Assembly: GCA_016710885.1 (NCBI GenBank)
Contig: JADJUC010000007.1
Span: 62,001-126,000 of the forward strand
Length of the DNA: 64,000 nucleotides
Direction: 5' to 3'
From: Candidatus Proximibacter danicus
GTDB lineage: Bacteria > Pseudomonadota > Gammaproteobacteria > Burkholderiales > Rhodocyclaceae
Shown: piece after piece, positions 16,601 through 26,566 of the stretch
Numbering within the stretch: position 1 is the first letter of the stretch
How the letters are laid out: every line of letters starts with the position of its first letter
The notes under the pieces: model-generated
Database searches by the model: none
Seen by the model: only the letters and a program-made list of their open reading frames with translations
Told to the model about the DNA's origin: nothing
Translations under genes and position numbers: made by a program

Positions 16601-16737
16601 AGCTTGCGGGCATGGTGCCCGAGCACGGGTTTGTCGATTGATACGTCGATTGATCGGTAAGGAAGCACCGGCGTTGGCGACCACGCAACAAGCGCGACAT
16701 TGAGCCGCCATCAGGCGGTTCCGAATCGGGAGGGCGC

Positions 16738-18882
16738 ATGAACAAAAAGAAGCTGGCATTGCTGGCCTTGGTTGGCGTAGTCATAGGCGTCTACTTCGCG
16801 CTGGATCTTGGCCAGTATCTGAGCCTGCAGGCCTTGAAGGCGCAACAGTCGGCGATCGCTTCGGCCTGGGCGCATAACCCGGTGCTGACAATCGCCATCT
16901 ATTTAAGCCTCTACGTAATAGCTACCGCCTTGTCGATCCCCGGGGCTGCCTTGCTGACACTGGCTGGGGGCGCCATCTTCGGCTTGTTCTGGGGGACCGT
17001 CATCGTCTCGTTTGCCTCCACGATCGGCGCGACCGCAGCGTTCCTGATGTCCCGTTTCCTGCTCCGCGACTGGGTGACGCAACGTTTTGGTCAACGTCTC
17101 ACCGCCATTGACGAGGGCGTGAATCGTGAAGGCGCCTTCTATCTCTTCACGCTTCGCCTGGTGCCGGTGTTTCCGTTCTTTCTGGTGAATCTGCTTTTCG
17201 GGCTGACCGCGATGAAGGCGCGCACCTACTTCTGGGTCAGTCAGATCGGCATGCTGGCCGGCACCCTCGTTTATGTGAATGCCGGCACCCAGCTTGCCCG
17301 GCTGGAGTCGCTCTCTGGAATCCTGTCGCCGGGCTTGCTCGGCTCGTTTGCCCTGCTCGGCGTGTTCCCGTTGATTGCCCGGAAGATTGTCGAGACGGTT
17401 CACGCCAACAAGGTTTTCGCCGGCTGGAAAAAGCCGGCACGCTTCGAGCGGAATCTGGTGGTGATCGGCGGTGGCAGTGCCGGCCTGGTCACTTCGTATA
17501 TCGCCGCAGCGGTCAAGGCCAAGGTAACCCTGGTCGAGAAGCACAAGCTAGGGGGCGATTGCCTGAACACCGGTTGCGTGCCGTCAAAAGCCCTGATCCG
17601 CTCCGCCAAGTTTCTATCGCACCTTGCCCGGGCAAAGGAGTTTGGCATGCAGTCTGCCGAGGCCAGATTCGAGTTCGCCGAGGTGATGGCGCGTGTCCAG
17701 TCGGTCATCAAGGCCATCGAGCCGCATGACTCGGCCGAGCGCTATTCGGGCCTTGGTGTCGATGTCGTGCAGGGCCGCGCAAAAATTGTTTCGCCTTGGG
17801 AAGTCGACATCACCCGCGAAGACGGCAGCACACAGCGACTGACGACGCGCAGCATCGTCATTGCCACCGGCGCACGCCCTTTCGTGCCACCGATCCCGGG
17901 TATCGAGGAGGTCGGCTATCTGACCTCGGACAACGTCTGGGAACTGCGCGAGTTGCCAAAGCGCCTGATCGTGCTCGGCGGCGGCCCGATTGGCGCGGAG
18001 ATGACGCAAGCCTTTTCCCGGCTGGGCGCCCAGGTGACGCAGGTCGAGCAGGCGGAACGCATCATGATGCGTGAAGACCCCGAAGTCTCGGCACTGGTGG
18101 CCCAGCGTTTCCGCAGCGAAGGCGTGTCGGTGCTGCTCAGGCATCGGGCCAGGGAATTTGTCATCGAGCACGGCGAGAAAATCCTGATCGCCGAGCATGA
18201 AGAGCAGGAGGTGCGCATTCCTTTCGATGCCGTGCTGGTCGCCGTCGGCCGTGCCGCCAACCTCAAGGGCTTCGGCCTGGAAGAACTGGATATCCCGACC
18301 GCGCGCACCGTGGAAACCAACGAATTCCTGCAAACCCGCTACCCGAATATCTACGCCGCCGGGGATGTCGCCGGGCCCTTCCAGTTCACCCACACCGCGG
18401 CCCATCAGGCCTGGTATGCGGCGGTGAATGCGCTGTTCGATCCGCTGAAAAAATTCAAGGCGGATTATGCGGTCATTCCCTGGGCCACCTTCGTCGAGCC
18501 GGAAGTTGCCCGGGTGGGGCTGAACGAGCTGGAAGCCAAGGAGAAAAATGTCCCGTACGAAGTGACCCGCTACGGCATCGACGACCTTGATCGTGCCATT
18601 GCCGACAGCGAGGCGCACGGCTTCATTAAAGTCCTCACCGTGCCGGGCAAGGACAGAATCCTGGGCGTGACCATCGTCGGCGAGCACGCAGGCGACCTGA
18701 TCGCAGAATATGTGCTGGCCATGAAACAGGGCATCGGATTGAACAAGATCCTTGGCACCATCCATATCTACCCGACCCTGGCGGAAGCCAACAAATACGT
18801 CGCCGGCAACTGGAAGAAGGCACATGCGCCGCAACAGCTGCTTGCGTGGGTCGAACGCTTTCACACCTGGCGCCGGGGCTGA
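16738..18882 (+). CDS. VTT (TVP38/TMEM64) membrane domain fused to a mercuric-reductase-like flavoprotein
   Basis: 714 residues in two parts. Residues ~1-225 are a VTT/DedA-like membrane domain with about five hydrophobic segments and the motif GAIFGLFWGTVIVSFASTIGATAA. Residues ~235-714 are a class I pyridine nucleotide-disulfide oxidoreductase: VVIGGGSAGLVTSYIAAAVK, redox disulfide C275-LNTG-C280, NAD site GGGPIGAEM, and a C-terminal dimerisation domain with HIYPTLAEANK. This fusion is known near arsenosugar genes. It may reduce a substrate at the membrane, perhaps pentavalent arsenicals or a thiol carrier; that is inference. GGGAGG precedes the ATG. Confidence 0.92.
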   Translation: MNKKKLALLALVGVVIGVYFALDLGQYLSLQALKAQQSAIASAWAHNPVLTIAIYLSLYVIATALSIPGAALLTLAGGAIFGLFWGTVIVSFASTIGATAAFLMSRFLLRDWVTQRFGQRLTAIDEGVNREGAFYLFTLRLVPVFPFFLVNLLFGLTAMKARTYFWVSQIGMLAGTLVYVNAGTQLARLESLSGILSPGLLGSFALLGVFPLIARKIVETVHANKVFAGWKKPARFERNLVVIGGGSAGLVTSYIAAAVKAKVTLVEKHKLGGDCLNTGCVPSKALIRSAKFLSHLARAKEFGMQSAEARFEFAEVMARVQSVIKAIEPHDSAERYSGLGVDVVQGRAKIVSPWEVDITREDGSTQRLTTRSIVIATGARPFVPPIPGIEEVGYLTSDNVWELRELPKRLIVLGGGPIGAEMTQAFSRLGAQVTQVEQAERIMMREDPEVSALVAQRFRSEGVSVLLRHRAREFVIEHGEKILIAEHEEQEVRIPFDAVLVAVGRAANLKGFGLEELDIPTARTVETNEFLQTRYPNIYAAGDVAGPFQFTHTAAHQAWYAAVNALFDPLKKFKADYAVIPWATFVEPEVARVGLNELEAKEKNVPYEVTRYGIDDLDRAIADSEAHGFIKVLTVPGKDRILGVTIVGEHAGDLIAEYVLAMKQGIGLNKILGTIHIYPTLAEANKYVAGNWKKAHAPQQLLAWVERFHTWRRG

Positions 18883-18885
18883 ACG

Positions 18886-19686
18886 ATGAAAGTTCCGCTG
18901 CCGATTTTCATTGCGCTAATCCTGCCAGGGGTACTCCTGCCGGGGCCGCTCCTGGCTGCCGAACAATGGGTCGGGAAATTCGACGCCAGTGAAGGCGAGT
19001 TGCCGCGCGGGTGGAAACTCGAACATCTTGATCAACGGGTGCCGGCAACACAGTACCGGCTGCGCACCTGGGATGGCGTCGTCGCTGTTGAGGCACACGC
19101 AAAGAAGAGCATGGCACTCCTGGGTAGAACGCTTGAGATCGACCTGAAGGCGACGCCCATTCTCTGCTGGCAATGGCGGATCGACGCGCCACTGGCTTCG
19201 GCTGACATGACCCGGAAATCCGGCGACGACTACGCCGCTCGCGTCTATCTGACCTTCGAGGTTCCCTCGGATCAGCTGAGTTTCGGCACACGAACGAAGC
19301 TTGGTCTGGCGCGCACCCTCTACGGTGACCACGTGCCCGACGCGGCCCTGAACTACATCTGGGATAACCGGCAGCCGATCGACACGCTGCAGGACAACGC
19401 CTATACCGACCGCGCCCGGATGATCGTCGTGCGCTCCGGCGCCGGAAAGGCCGGGCAGTGGGTGCAGGAAACGCGCAATGTGCAGGACGATTTTCACCGT
19501 GCCTTCGGCAAGCTCGATGGCCGTCTGCGCGGTCTGGCGATTGCTTCCGACACCGACAACACGGGCGAAGAAGCGCATGCTGGATTTGCCGATTTCCGGT
19601 TTGTCGATAAACCGGATGCGTGCCCGCGCTCGCCAGACGAGCGTAGTCTGCAAGAAACTCCACCGGCCGCCGCCCCATCAAAATGA
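18886..19686 (+). CDS. DUF3047 exported protein
   Basis: 266 residues with a signal peptide (hydrophobic core to LLAAE). The mature part matches the DUF3047 pattern: FDASEGELPRGWKLEHL at the start, CWQWRIDAPL, SGDDYAARVYLTFE, a central NYIWDN and the late GFADFRFVD. It looks like a beta-sandwich, perhaps carbohydrate-binding, located in the periplasm. Function is unknown. It starts 3 bases after the flavoprotein stop and its TGA overlaps the ATG of the glycosyltransferase, so it is firmly inside the arsenosugar operon. Confidence 0.87.
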   Translation: MKVPLPIFIALILPGVLLPGPLLAAEQWVGKFDASEGELPRGWKLEHLDQRVPATQYRLRTWDGVVAVEAHAKKSMALLGRTLEIDLKATPILCWQWRIDAPLASADMTRKSGDDYAARVYLTFEVPSDQLSFGTRTKLGLARTLYGDHVPDAALNYIWDNRQPIDTLQDNAYTDRARMIVVRSGAGKAGQWVQETRNVQDDFHRAFGKLDGRLRGLAIASDTDNTGEEAHAGFADFRFVDKPDACPRSPDERSLQETPPAAAPSK

Positions 19687-20403
19687 CTGCAGAGACTCCC
19701 CGAAGCATGAATCCTCGCAAGGTATCGATCATCGTGCCGGTGCTCAACGAAGCCGCCGGCATTGTTCAGTCACTTGAGCAGTTGCAGGGCTTCCGCGCGG
19801 TGGGGGCAGAGATCGTTGTGGTCGATGGCGGCAGCACCGACGGCACGTCGGCGCTTGCGGAAAGCACTGGCAGATCTGCTTGTCATTTCTCCAGCAGGTC
19901 GGGGGCGCCAGATGAATGCCGCGGCGGCAGTGGCCCGTGGCGAGATCCTTCTCTTTCTGCATGCGGACACAAGGCTTCCGCCAGAGGCTGTTTCGCTGAT
20001 CAGCAGCGCGATCGGGAAGGGAGCCTGCTGGGGGCGCTTCGATGTCGAGATTGCCGGCAAATTGCGTGGCCTCGGCATGGTCGCCTTCATGATGAACTGG
20101 CGTTCGCGGCTGACCGGTATTGCCACTGGCGACCAGGCGATATTCGTGACGCGCGAGGCCTTTGAGCAATGCGGTGGATTTGCGGCCATTCCGCTGATGG
20201 AAGACATCGTCTTTTCGCAAACGATGTGCAAGCGGGCGAGTCCCGCCTGTCTGCACAGCCGGGTGATTACCTCCGGTCGGCGTTGGGAAAAACATGGGTT
20301 GCTGCGCACCATTCTGATGATGTGGTGGCTGCGATTGCGCTTCAGTCTCGGCGCCAACCCCGACAAACTCGCACAGGTATACGGCTATGGTGCACAGCAC
20401 TGA
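19683..20403 (+). pseudogene. Arsenosugar-type glycosyltransferase family 2 (TIGR04283-like), one frameshift
   Basis: Two frames join into a 239-residue GT2 enzyme. The first gives SIIVPVLNEAAGIVQSLEQL and the DxD-type VVVDGGSTDGTS; the second gives SPAGRGRQMNAAAAVARG, LLFLHADTRLPP, FGIAIPLMEDI-like (AAIPLMEDIVF) and RRWEKHGLLRT. The break is at 19861-19863, where AAA should be AA: deleting one A yields ALAEALADLLVISPAGRG without interruption. The family is found in arsenosugar clusters and is proposed to add the sugar aglycone. The short downstream insertion in a homopolymer suggests a sequencing error. Confidence 0.88.
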
Positions 20404-21052
20404 CCCGATGTCGCGCACCGGCATCGCCATCATGGCCAAGGCACCCATCCCCGGGCTGGCGAAGACGCGCCTGATTCCGCATCTTGGTGCCGAGGGTGCG
20501 GCCGCACTGCAGCGTTGGCTGCTGCAGCGTACGGTCACTGCGGCCTTGGTCGCCGACGTGGGGCCAGTTACGCTGTGGTGCGCCCCCGATACCCGCCATC
20601 CCGATTTTTCGGTTTGCCGGGCTTTCGGCGCTGTCCGGCTTGAAGCGCAGCCCAATGGTGATCTCGGCGAGCGCATGCACACGGCGCTCCAGTGTTCGCC
20701 AACGCCGGCGGGAACGCTGATCATCGGAACCGACTGTCCGGTGCTGACGCCGCAAGTGCTGCAGCAGGCTGCAGGACAATTGCAGGCACAGGGCGACGCC
20801 ATCGTCATTCCGGCAGAAGACGGCGGCTATGTGCTGGTCGGCATGCGCCAGGTGTCGTACCTCCCGTTTGATCGTATCGACTGGGGCTCGGCGCGGGTCA
20901 TGGCCCAGACGCGTGAGCGGTTGCGTGATCTGCAATGGCAATGGACGGAGCTCGATCCCCTGTGGGACGTTGACCTGAAGGCCGATTACGAACGGCTTTG
21001 CGCGCAGTTTCCCGAGGCCGGTGCGGCCATGCCGTCGGTGGTTGGCACATGA
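20387..21052 (+). CDS. Arsenosugar-type glycosyltransferase (TIGR04282/DUF2064-like)
   Basis: 221 residues from 20387, or 214 from the ATG at 20408. The N-terminus IAIMAKAPIPGLAKTRL is the nucleotide-binding loop of this GT-A-like family, GTDCPVLTP is the metal-binding segment and PAEDGGYVLVGMR the substrate segment. This family and the preceding GT2 occur as a pair in arsenosugar-type clusters. It probably makes or transfers an activated sugar. The first start lies inside the preceding gene, and its TGA overlaps the ATG of the next, so translation is coupled on both sides. Confidence 0.9.
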   Translation: MVHSTDPMSRTGIAIMAKAPIPGLAKTRLIPHLGAEGAAALQRWLLQRTVTAALVADVGPVTLWCAPDTRHPDFSVCRAFGAVRLEAQPNGDLGERMHTALQCSPTPAGTLIIGTDCPVLTPQVLQQAAGQLQAQGDAIVIPAEDGGYVLVGMRQVSYLPFDRIDWGSARVMAQTRERLRDLQWQWTELDPLWDVDLKADYERLCAQFPEAGAAMPSVVGT

Positions 21053-22182
21053 TGAAACGCCTTGTGCTGTCCGGCGCCGGGCATGCCCACCTGAACGTGC
21101 TGAAATCGCTCGTTCGCAAGCGCTGGCCCGGGGTTGAAGTCATCCTCATCTCGCCGCATGACCGCCAGATCTATTCAGGCATGGTTCCCGGCTGGATGGC
21201 CGGGCACTACCGGCTGGCACAGTGCGCGGCGGATCTGTTGCCCCTGGCGCATGCAGCAGGAGTGCGCTTCATTCAGGACAGCGTGCTTGGGCTGGATGCC
21301 GGGAAGCGAGAAATCGTCACGGCCCGGTCGGGGACGCTTGCGTACGATGTGCTCTCGCTCGACACGGGCGCCGCGATTGATACCGACAGCCTCGCTGCAA
21401 CGGACGCCCGGTTTCTGCCGATCCGCCCGCTCGAAGCGTTCGTGGCGGCCTGGACAGGGGCGTTGGCGGCGGCAAAAGCAAAGGGACGTGCGCATCTGCT
21501 TGTCGTCGGGGGCGGCGCCGCCGGCGTGGAGCTTGCGCTGGCCGCACGCTATCGCCTGGCGCAGGAAATCGGCGCGGCCAATGCCATCGTCTCCCTGATC
21601 AGCGGATCGGACTTGCTGCCGGGACACGGCAAAGGAATCGTCAGTTCCGTCACGAAAAGTCTTGCCCGCCAAGGCGTCGTCGTTTATGCCGGGCGGGCGG
21701 TGGGGTGCCCAGAGGGCGTCCAGCTCGCCGATGGCCGAATCATTGCAGCAGACAGCGTTATCGCAGCGACGGGCGTCAAGCCTGCCGAATGGCTGGCCGC
21801 GTCCGGGCTGGCACTGGCAACGGACGGCTTCATCGCCGTCGGTGATGGGCAGCAGAGTGTTTCGCATGCAGCGGTTTTTGCTGCCGGAGATGTCGCTACC
21901 CGTGTCGATGCGCCGCACGCCAAATCCGGTGTCTATGCCGTGCGTGCTGGCCCGGTGCTGGCCGCCAACCTGCAGCGAGCGATCCACGGGGAGGCACCGC
22001 TCAGCTATGTTCCGCAGAAACGCAGCCTCTATCTGCTGGCCACCGGGCCAAGAGAAGCCATCCTGTCCTGGGGGCCGCTGTCGGCCAGGGGGCGCTGGGT
22101 CTGGAAATGGAAGGACTGGATCGACCAGCGTTTTATGCGCCAGTACGATCTTGGTCCGGAAACTTGTCCGGGAGAATCATGA
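21049..22182 (+). CDS. SelD-partner-like FAD/NAD(P) oxidoreductase (TIGR03169-like)
   Basis: 377 residues from the ATG at 21049, which overlaps the previous TGA. Two dinucleotide-binding motifs are seen: LVLSGAGHAHLNVLKSLVRK for FAD and LLVVGGGAAGVELALAARYR for NAD(P)H; AAVFAAGDVATR is the second FAD contact. It resembles NADH dehydrogenase-type flavoproteins, especially the one that in some bacteria is fused to selenophosphate synthetase. No redox CxxxxC pair is visible. Here SelD is absent and the gene closes the arsenosugar operon. It may reduce a quinone or an arsenic or selenium intermediate; this is open. Confidence 0.87.
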   Translation: MMKRLVLSGAGHAHLNVLKSLVRKRWPGVEVILISPHDRQIYSGMVPGWMAGHYRLAQCAADLLPLAHAAGVRFIQDSVLGLDAGKREIVTARSGTLAYDVLSLDTGAAIDTDSLAATDARFLPIRPLEAFVAAWTGALAAAKAKGRAHLLVVGGGAAGVELALAARYRLAQEIGAANAIVSLISGSDLLPGHGKGIVSSVTKSLARQGVVVYAGRAVGCPEGVQLADGRIIAADSVIAATGVKPAEWLAASGLALATDGFIAVGDGQQSVSHAAVFAAGDVATRVDAPHAKSGVYAVRAGPVLAANLQRAIHGEAPLSYVPQKRSLYLLATGPREAILSWGPLSARGRWVWKWKDWIDQRFMRQYDLGPETCPGES

Positions 22183-22221
22183 ATCTGCTCGCCGGAGGCC
22201 TATGAAAAAGGTCTGGCGCTC

Positions 22222-22500
22222 CTACGCCTTGTCTTCGTCGTAACTGGACAAACTTACGCCCGCGCTCGCCAGGCACTCCCGCAGGTGCTTCACCTCTTGC
22301 TTGGAAAATTCGTTGCTGTGGTGCGGGTGGTGCAGGAAAAACTCGCGGCGGTTGAGCACGATGCGGAAGCGAGCGCCATGGCTGGGCTCGATCTCGGCGC
22401 CAAGGTGGTGCAGCAGCGATTCCACTTCCCGCCACTGGATATTGGCGCTTACCGGGTCGTGGTAGATGGCCTGCAGGACGTTGCGGTGCTTATGGCTCAT
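22222..22500 (-). CDS. HicA-family toxin-like protein without HicB
   Basis: 92 residues. The HicA double-stranded RNA-binding-like fold is suggested by IQWREVESLLHHLGAEIEPSHGARFRIVLNRREFFLHHPHHSNEFSKQ. The catalytic His that usually sits in a GSHR-type loop has a counterpart in SHGARF, so activity is possible. Members are mRNA interferases paired with a HicB antitoxin; none is adjacent. Single-gene copies like this are often annotated without toxin function. It overlaps the start of its downstream-reading neighbour by 11 bases and is probably cotranscribed with the RNase D-like gene. Confidence 0.75.
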   Translation of the reverse strand: MSHKHRNVLQAIYHDPVSANIQWREVESLLHHLGAEIEPSHGARFRIVLNRREFFLHHPHHSNEFSKQEVKHLRECLASAGVSLSSYDEDKA

Positions 22501-23200
22501 GGGGTGCCTCGGTATTCTGGCTGCAACGGCTCAACGATACTCCGTCAGCATCGATCATTGAAGACGTGCTGTCTCCAGGCGGCGCTTCCCCGGTTTTCTT
22601 CCACTCGCGATAGATGCGCAGCGCCACATGCGCATCGTTGGCCGCGTAGAGCATCTGCCGTTCCGAGAGGCGCGGGGTGGCCCAGTTGCTGGTGCCGATC
22701 TTCTTCGATTTCTGCAGTCGCTGGCCGAAGAAGTGGGCAACCGCCATCTTGGCGCCGACGGTGCCGCGATGCCCGGGGCCGCGCAGTATTTCGCCAAGGT
22801 CGAGGACGTCGCTCAGTGAAATGCCGAGGCGCGTTTGCAGGGCGCTGCGGTCGTTGCCGAGGCCGAAGCCGATCTTCCTGACCTGCGGTGACTCGAGCAC
22901 CGCCTTGAGCGCGGTAACGCCCGCCGCCAGCGAGGTCGGGAACAGCCAGGCATGCGTGTCAGTGGCGAGCTGTACCAGGTGTGGCCCCGTCGACACTTCC
23001 CCCTTGTTGAAGGTTGGCTTTGACTCGGTGTCGAACCCGACGGCGTCCGCGGCCATCAAGGCGGCCTGGGCCGCTTCTGCCAACGCGGCGTTGCTGACCA
23101 GCGTGATATCGGCCAGGGTGATGCCCGGGTAGGTCGGCAATTCTGCGGCTTGCAGTGCGCTCCGGTCGATGGCGTGTGCCGTGTCGTTCATCTCAGGCAC
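22490..23200 (-). CDS. RNase D-like 3'-5' exonuclease
   Basis: 236 residues with DEDDy exonuclease motifs: Exo I AVGFDTES (Asp, Glu), Exo II around KIGFGLGNDRSAL (Asp), and Exo III YAANDAHVALRIY (Tyr, Asp). The C-terminal ~30 residues have no further nuclease features, and no HRDC domain is present, so it is shorter than RNase D proper. Its target could be RNA or DNA ends. Genes 22222, 22490, 23193 and 23883 run leftward together. Confidence 0.87.
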   Translation of the reverse strand: MPEMNDTAHAIDRSALQAAELPTYPGITLADITLVSNAALAEAAQAALMAADAVGFDTESKPTFNKGEVSTGPHLVQLATDTHAWLFPTSLAAGVTALKAVLESPQVRKIGFGLGNDRSALQTRLGISLSDVLDLGEILRGPGHRGTVGAKMAVAHFFGQRLQKSKKIGTSNWATPRLSERQMLYAANDAHVALRIYREWKKTGEAPPGDSTSSMIDADGVSLSRCSQNTEAPHEP

Positions 23201-23867
23201 TCAGGCGGGCGCAGAGCCAGCGACCGATATCCACGATCTCTTCGATGCACACGGAGTGCGGCATCGGGTATTCATGCCACTCCGGCCGGTAGCCGTTGCG
23301 GATCAGGAAATCGCGGGCTGCCAGGCCGAGTGCCGGCGAGACGATATCGTCGGCGGTGCCGTGGGCCGCGAAGATGGGCAGGTCGCGGTTGGCCGCACTG
23401 GCTTCGTCGCTGACGATTTGCGGGGTGGGTAGGTAGGTTGAGAGGGCGATCAGACCGGCGAGCTTCTCCGGGTGGGTCAGCGCCGTGGTGTAGGCGACGG
23501 CACCGCCCTGCGAGAAACCGGCAAGGAAGATTCGCTCCGCCGGAATGCCGCGCTGATTTTCGCGGGCGATAAGTGCGCGCAAGGCCTCGCGTGAATGCAG
23601 GATGCCGGCTTCGTCCACGCGGCGGCTGCCGGGTTCAAGCGAGATGATGTCGTACCACGCCGGCATGACATAGCCACCGTTGCATGTGACGGGGATGCTG
23701 GGTGCGTGCGGAAAGACAAAGCGGATGCCAGGCAAATCTTCCAGGCCGAGTTCCGGCACGACAGGGACGAAATCCGAGCCATCGGCCCCGAGGCCGTGCA
23801 GCCAGATCACGGCATGGCGCGGGTTGTTGCCGGTCTCGATTTCGATGGCGGGTAGCAGGTCGGACAA
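23193..23867 (-). CDS. Carboxylesterase/phospholipase of the alpha/beta-hydrolase family
   Basis: 224 residues. The alpha/beta hydrolase fold has the oxyanion site HGLGADGSDF, the nucleophile elbow GFSQGGA (Ser), the catalytic Asp in AHGTADDIVSP and the His in PMPHSVCIEE. Length and motifs match small carboxylesterases (EstB-type) that hydrolyse short esters and lysophospholipids in the cytoplasm. It follows the deformylase by 15 bases and overlaps the RNase D-like gene by 8. Confidence 0.93.
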   Translation of the reverse strand: MSDLLPAIEIETGNNPRHAVIWLHGLGADGSDFVPVVPELGLEDLPGIRFVFPHAPSIPVTCNGGYVMPAWYDIISLEPGSRRVDEAGILHSREALRALIARENQRGIPAERIFLAGFSQGGAVAYTTALTHPEKLAGLIALSTYLPTPQIVSDEASAANRDLPIFAAHGTADDIVSPALGLAARDFLIRNGYRPEWHEYPMPHSVCIEEIVDIGRWLCARLSA

Positions 23868-23882
23868 AGGTATCTCCTGGGG

Positions 23883-24422
23883 TCATTCGGCGCGCGGCGC
23901 CGAAGCAGATTCTGGAAAGAGTACATCGGTATAACCAAAGCGCGTGAAGTCGCGTATGCGCATCGGGTAGAGCGTGCCGATCAGGTGGTCGCACTCGTGC
24001 TGCACGACGCGGGCGTGAAAACCGCTGACGCGGCGGTCGATCGGTTTTCCCTGCGGGTCAAAGCCCTGATAGCGAATCCCGGTGAAGCGCGGCACCTCGC
24101 CGCGCAGGCCGGGCACCGACAGGCAACCCTCCCAGCCGGCCTCCTCTTCGTCGCCGAGGGGGGTGATCGTCGGGTTGATCAGGATGGTCTGTGGCACGGC
24201 ATCCGCGTCGGGGTAGCGTGCGCTCGATTCGAAACCGAAGATCACGACTTGCAGCCCGACGCCAATTTGCGGCGCGGCAAGGCCGACACCGTCGGCGGCG
24301 GCCATGGTGTCAAACATGTCGGCGATCAGTTCATGCAGTTCCGGTGTGTTGAAGGCGGTGACCGGCAGGGCGATTTCCAGCAGGCGCGGGTCGCCCATGC
24401 GCAGGAGTTGTCGGATGCTCAT
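23883..24422 (-). CDS. def: Peptide deformylase
   Basis: 179 residues. The three active-site motifs are present: DGVGLAAPQIGVG, WEGCLSVPG (metal-binding Cys) and QHECDHLIG (HExxH type metal-binding His pair and catalytic Glu). It strips the formyl group from the initiator Met of new proteins. Motif 3 reads HECDH rather than the common HEMDH or HECDH of the second-type deformylases, so it may be a second copy beside another def. It heads the leftward group, with a 217-base divergent gap upstream that must hold the promoters of both sides. Confidence 0.95.
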   Translation of the reverse strand: MSIRQLLRMGDPRLLEIALPVTAFNTPELHELIADMFDTMAAADGVGLAAPQIGVGLQVVIFGFESSARYPDADAVPQTILINPTITPLGDEEEAGWEGCLSVPGLRGEVPRFTGIRYQGFDPQGKPIDRRVSGFHARVVQHECDHLIGTLYPMRIRDFTRFGYTDVLFPESASAPRAE

Positions 24423-24639
24423 GGTGGGCTCCTCCGGGTGTCGAGAAAGCGCAAGTTTACGAGATTGCGGCGCTGCAAAGGCATTTTTAAGCGGCCAATC
24501 TGTCGCCGGGTCCGGCTAAATGCGCGGCAAAAGCTTGGTTTTGCCCGGCAAACCCGTACACTCTCGTCCTTGTAAGGGCGTCTGCGGCAGTTTTCAGGCG
24601 GATGCCCCGTTTCTCCTGCAGGTCTTCAAAGGTTATCCC

Positions 24640-25128
24640 ATGCACCCGGTCCACGATGTTGATGCACTCCTTCTCCTAGCCACGGCGCTGTCCTCGAAGC
24701 GGCGGCCGGCCGAACTGGCCGAGATCATGGCCGCCGCCGACCTGATCCAGGGCGCCATTCCCGCCGAGCAGAAACTGGTCGAGGCCTTTGCCCGACTGGG
24801 GCGGAACGGCTTGATCAGCGCCGTCGAGGGCGGCATCGCGCTGACGCCGCCGGCATTGGCGATGGTGGCTGATCTGCCGAAGAAAATGGTCGAGGCGGAT
24901 GAGCGCATTTTCACGATCAAGGCCAAGCTGGCAGCCTACCAGCCGGAAGGCGAGCAAGCCCCCGTCGAGTTGGTGGCCTGGCAACTCAGCGCCGCCATCC
25001 ACGCGTACCGGACTGCCGGTCAGGGCGCCGGCAAGAACCTGCTGGTGCCCAAGCCGAAGCCTGAGGAACCCAAGCCGCGTCCGGGGCAGCGGCAACGTAA
25101 GCCGGCACCGGCGCGCCGGCGCGGTTGA
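24640..25128 (+). CDS. Uncharacterised protein upstream of dbpA
   Basis: 162 residues from the ATG at 24640, chosen because the upstream extension has no protein-like pattern. The N-terminal ~100 residues are helical, with ALSSKRRPAELAEIMAAADLI and EAFARLGRNGLISAVEGG, similar to a winged-helix-like module. The last ~35 residues are a Pro/Lys/Arg tail (PKPKPEEPKPRPGQRQR) suited to nucleic-acid binding. It is 3 bases upstream of the RNA helicase, so an RNA-related role is likely by context. No named family is recognised. Confidence 0.7.
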   Translation: MHPVHDVDALLLLATALSSKRRPAELAEIMAAADLIQGAIPAEQKLVEAFARLGRNGLISAVEGGIALTPPALAMVADLPKKMVEADERIFTIKAKLAAYQPEGEQAPVELVAWQLSAAIHAYRTAGQGAGKNLLVPKPKPEEPKPRPGQRQRKPAPARRRG

Positions 25129-25131
25129 TCC

Positions 25132-26559
<1,428 letters not shown>

Positions 26560-26566
26560 TCTGGCG

